Origin: Flavobacterium sp.
GTDB lineage: Bacteria; Bacteroidota; Bacteroidia; Flavobacteriales; Flavobacteriaceae
Assembly: GCA_014378065.1 (NCBI GenBank)
Contig: JACMOK010000116.1
Location: forward strand, 1 to 41,689
Reading direction: 5' to 3'
Length of the DNA: 41,689 nucleotides
Shown: positions 38,736 to 41,689 of the stretch, in pieces
Layout: the number at the start of each line of letters is the position of its first letter
Numbering within the stretch: the stretch's first letter is position 1
The notes under the pieces: generated by a model
Told to the model about the DNA's origin: nothing
The model's input: only the letters and a program-made list of their open reading frames with translations
The model's database searches: none
Position numbers and translations under genes: made by a program

Positions 38736-41689
38736 ATGAAATCAAAAATTACTTTTCTATTACTGGCCTGCTTGATGTTCGTTGGTAATTTGTATTCGCA
38801 ATTTGATGCCCAGCATCCCGATCTCAGGCTTTGTGGATCTTCACCAAATTATTATTTGGATGTCTTCAACTGCACGTCAAACAACTTTACTTTAAACAAT
38901 GTGTATTTGACGTTGACCTCACCACAGGGAGCACCACTAACAAATTCAACGTGTACCATAGGGAACACTCAGATGGTGTATGTGGTTTTGAATTATACGT
39001 CAAATGGAAACAATACCCCAAATAACGGGCGACTGTTCGCCGATTTGATGATTGGTACAACCTTGATTCCTATCAATGCTTATCTTGGAGATATTCCACC
39101 TGGCGTTGGTGCGAAGCAGATTTACGGTCCGTTTTTATGGACTTGCGGACAAGAATTGTCTTTAGCCAAGATGCTTGTCGTTTGGAGAAGTGGTGGATCA
39201 AATACCCAACTGGTCTCATATAACTGCGCGACGTATTCAACTTCACAATGTGAATTGCCGGTAGGAACAATCATTTCAAAACCGCTTGCCGTACAATTTA
39301 TTTACAAAGCATGCCGTGTAGGAAACAACACTACAGTCAATTTTACCTCTACAACAAATGGTGGAATTGCCCCATACTCGTTTGCATGGGACTTCGACAA
39401 TAACGGAACGGTCGATTCAACCGTTGCAAATCCAACTTTCACGTATACTACAACGCTAAACACAGCAAAATTAAAAGTCACTGACACCCAAGGATTGACA
39501 AACACGTTTAGCGTTGTCATCAATTCACCGACCGAAATTATGCTTAATGCGGTTCCAACGCATGTTAGTTGCCAAGGTGGCGGCACTGGATCTATAGATT
39601 TGACCGTTTCAGGCGGTACTCCGGCATATACCTATTTATGGAACAATGGTGCCACTTCTCAAGATATTTCGGGATTGGCTGCAGGAACATACACTGTGAC
39701 GGTAACTGATAATTTTACATGTCAAAAGACACTACAGGTAATTGTTAACGGTGGAGATTCAACAAACCCAATTGTTACTGCTCCCGCAAACATGACAATA
39801 CAAGGATGTAACAGCGCTGCATTGGCTTCTGCCGGATTGCCAGCTTTCTCAGCATCACAGACTACAATTTCTACAGCAGTTTTCACTCAGCTTGGAGGAA
39901 GTTATCTTGATGCTTCAACTATTTTGAGTATCACATACCAAGATAGCGAAAGTGGTACCTGTCCTAAAATTGTAACGCGTACTTTCAGGGTTACTGATGC
40001 GTGTAACAATGTTGGTACTGCAGTACAGACTATAAGAGTGGAAGACACTCAGCCACCAGTTTTTGTTCCTTTTACTGCTTCTTATACAATTTCTTGTCCA
40101 GCTGTCCCAACTTTTGATGCTGCTAAAGCAATAGACAGTTGCGACAATTTCCCCGTACTAACCTTTGTGGATGTTACAACTACCGGCGCATGCGCAGGAA
40201 CTTATTCAGTTACAAGGACATGGACTTCTATTGATGCTTGTGGAAATGCGGCGACGGCATCTCAGACAATTTATGTAAAAGATACCGTGGCTCCAGTAAT
40301 TGCACCTTTGCCAGCAACATCGACCATCTCTTGTCCTGCTACGCCTCAATTTACACAGGCTACTGCTACTGATGCATGTGGATCGTTTTTTACATTGACT
40401 TCTAATGACGTAACAACCCCGGCTGCCTGTGCAGGATCATATTCTATTACAAGAAGATGGATCGCTACGGATGCCTGTGGAAATATCTCAAACGCCTCGC
40501 AAACTATTAACGTACAAGATACTACGGCGCCTGTCATTACAGCTTTGCCGGCTCCATCAACAATCTCTTGTCCGGCAACTCCAGGATTTACTCAAGCTAT
40601 TGCAACTGATGCGTGCGGTTCTACATTTACATTGACTTCAGCTGATATAACTACACCCGGTGCTTGTGCAGGTGCTTATTCTGTAACACGCACATGGACT
40701 GCAACTGACGCTTGTGGAAACACCTCGCAAGCCTCGCAAATAATAAATGTTCGCGACAATACAGCGCCGATTATTGCCGCGCTTCCTGCACCTTCAACAA
40801 TCTCATGTAGTGAAACGCCTCAGTTTACCCAAGCTACTGCTACAGATGCATGCGGATCTTCCTTCACTTTGACTTCGGTTGATGTGACAAATCCGGGCGC
40901 ATGTGCCGGTGCCTTTTCTATAACAAGAACATGGACCGCTACAGATACATGTGGTAATATATCCACAGCTTTCCAAACAATAAATGTGCAGGATACAACG
41001 GCGCCTGTTATTGCCTGGTTGCCTGAACCATCAACTATTTCTTGTCCTGCCACGCCGGTATTTGCACAAGCTACCGCAACAGACGCATGCGGATCTTTGT
41101 TCACATTGACTTCGGCCGATGTGACTACGCCGGGTGCCTGCGCTGGATCTTATTCGGTAACAAGGACATGGACAGCAACTGACGCTTGCGGAAATATTTC
41201 ACATGCCTCACAAACTATAAATGTACAAGATACTGCGGCTCCTGTCATTGCTGCATTGCCTGCAACATCGACAATTTCTTGTCCGGCTGCGCCACAATTT
41301 ACACTGGCTACTGCTACTGATGCATGCGGATCGTCTTTCACATTGACTTCTAATGACGTAACAACCCCGGGTGCCTGTGCAGGATCGTATTCTGTAATAA
41401 GAACATGGACAGCTACGGATGCCTGTGGAAATATCTCAAACGCCTCGCAAACTATCAACGTACAAGATACTACGGCTCCTGTCATTGCTGCATTGCCTGC
41501 CACTGCAACGATCTCTTGTCCTGCAAGCCCTGAGTTTACTCAAGCTACTGCAACAGATGCGTGTGGTTCAACTTTCACGTTGACTTCCGCTGATGTGACT
41601 ACGCAAGGTACTTGTGCCGGCGCGTATAGCATAACCAGAACTTGGACAGCAACTGACACTTGTGGAAATAGTTCTACTGCTTCTCAGAC
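38736..41689 (+). CDS. Giant secreted repeat adhesin (PKD, SprB-like repeat, 79-residue repeats), 3' end outside the window
   Basis: From ATG 38736 the frame stays open to the window edge (984 codons seen). A signal peptide (M-K-S-K-I-T-F-L-L-L-A then a hydrophobic core to L-Y-S-Q) leads a Cys-containing N-terminal domain, a PKD domain (about nt 39310-39530, W-D-F-D-N-N-G), and a SprB-type repeat (39540-39750, Y-L-W-N-N-G-A). After nt 39760, tandem repeats of exactly 79 residues follow, each with T-I-S-C-P, A-T-D-A-C-G, C-A-G, S-V-T-R-T-W and D-A-C-G-N. Such proteins are exported by the type IX system and attached to the surface, some for gliding or adhesion (established for SprB of F. johnsoniae). 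The C-terminal sorting domain is not in view. Confidence 0.9.
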   Translation, partial: MKSKITFLLLACLMFVGNLYSQFDAQHPDLRLCGSSPNYYLDVFNCTSNNFTLNNVYLTLTSPQGAPLTNSTCTIGNTQMVYVVLNYTSNGNNTPNNGRLFADLMIGTTLIPINAYLGDIPPGVGAKQIYGPFLWTCGQELSLAKMLVVWRSGGSNTQLVSYNCATYSTSQCELPVGTIISKPLAVQFIYKACRVGNNTTVNFTSTTNGGIAPYSFAWDFDNNGTVDSTVANPTFTYTTTLNTAKLKVTDTQGLTNTFSVVINSPTEIMLNAVPTHVSCQGGGTGSIDLTVSGGTPAYTYLWNNGATSQDISGLAAGTYTVTVTDNFTCQKTLQVIVNGGDSTNPIVTAPANMTIQGCNSAALASAGLPAFSASQTTISTAVFTQLGGSYLDASTILSITYQDSESGTCPKIVTRTFRVTDACNNVGTAVQTIRVEDTQPPVFVPFTASYTISCPAVPTFDAAKAIDSCDNFPVLTFVDVTTTGACAGTYSVTRTWTSIDACGNAATASQTIYVKDTVAPVIAPLPATSTISCPATPQFTQATATDACGSFFTLTSNDVTTPAACAGSYSITRRWIATDACGNISNASQTINVQDTTAPVITALPAPSTISCPATPGFTQAIATDACGSTFTLTSADITTPGACAGAYSVTRTWTATDACGNTSQASQIINVRDNTAPIIAALPAPSTISCSETPQFTQATATDACGSSFTLTSVDVTNPGACAGAFSITRTWTATDTCGNISTAFQTINVQDTTAPVIAWLPEPSTISCPATPVFAQATATDACGSLFTLTSADVTTPGACAGSYSVTRTWTATDACGNISHASQTINVQDTAAPVIAALPATSTISCPAAPQFTLATATDACGSSFTLTSNDVTTPGACAGSYSVIRTWTATDACGNISNASQTINVQDTTAPVIAALPATATISCPASPEFTQATATDACGSTFTLTSADVTTQGTCAGAYSITRTWTATDTCGNSSTASQ
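39760..41689 (+). repeat. Tandem 237-bp repeats coding 79-residue modules
   Basis: The D-x-C-[GN]-N landmark codon begins at 39996, 40233, 40470, 40707, 40944, 41181, 41418 and 41655: eight in a row, each exactly 237 bases apart. The first unit is the most divergent, and the unit ending near 40530 and the one 948 bases later are nearly identical over their last 70 bases. The array continues past the window edge. Confidence 0.95.

Noticed and set aside
39302..41503. Several 60-117 codon - strand frames in the repeat region
   Set aside because: They repeat with the 237-bp period and are antisense shadows of the giant adhesin; one signal peptide and one continuous + strand frame explain the region.
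39760..41689. Repeat array as a CRISPR
   Set aside because: The repeats are 237 bases, have no spacers, and keep one open reading frame with conserved cysteines.

Overview
The window looks like chromosomal DNA of a Bacteroidota member, most probably a Flavobacterium-like member of the Flavobacteriaceae. The evidence is a set of exact Bacteroidota-type -7 boxes (TAnnTTTG), some paired with a -33 TTG; a Bacteroidota-style RNase P RNA; the DUF3822-rsmD gene pair; a giant repeat-rich secreted protein of the type IX secretion kind; and AT-rich, short-spaced operons.

Left part (1-9928). The first 377 bases are the 3' end of a secreted Ig-like repeat protein. A tight + strand operon follows: cheR-type methyltransferase, cheB-type methylesterase without a receiver, a 1211-residue membrane hybrid histidine kinase (4HB, HAMP, GAF, coiled coil, HisKA, HATPase, three receivers) and a receiver-PAS protein. 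Facing it on the - strand is a mirrored, damaged version of the same module: a hybrid kinase lacking everything before its ATPase domain, and a receiver-kinase whose ATPase domain has lost its G1 box in frame. Between them lie an imperfect inverted repeat and a 60-codon remnant of another kinase ATPase domain. The block ends at a tRNA-Val gene.

Middle part (10-31 kb). Mostly core genes: an MsbA-type ABC exporter, proline dehydrogenase, a DUF4142 lipoprotein, aroB, an arginine decarboxylase plus deoxyhypusine-synthase-like pair (polyamine metabolism, with no agmatinase or agmatine deiminase gene beside it), an acidic conserved protein, a family 6 deoxyinosine glycosylase, DinB, PEP carboxylase, an Lrp regulator, an M14 peptidase, a spermidine-synthase-fold protein, a fasciclin protein, a small K+ channel, the recD-like helicase/EamA/kdsB operon, DUF3822-rsmD and rnpB.

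Right part (31-41.7 kb). A small conserved protein and topoisomerase IB are followed by dnaX. This gene is split between two frames at an A10-G tract holding the A AAA AAG slippery heptamer, so a short gamma-like product and a long tau-like product are both predicted. The - strand operon sixA-ppk1-ppx (polyphosphate metabolism) follows. The window ends inside a giant secreted protein built from exact 237-bp (79-residue) repeats.

Strongest leads: the dnaX frameshift site; the mirrored chemosensory-like kinase modules with complementary lesions; a dispersed intergenic repeat with conserved arms and a variable palindromic core, present twice (16984-17052 and 32646-32729); and the coupling of a SixA-type histidine phosphatase to PPK1, an enzyme that works through phosphohistidine.
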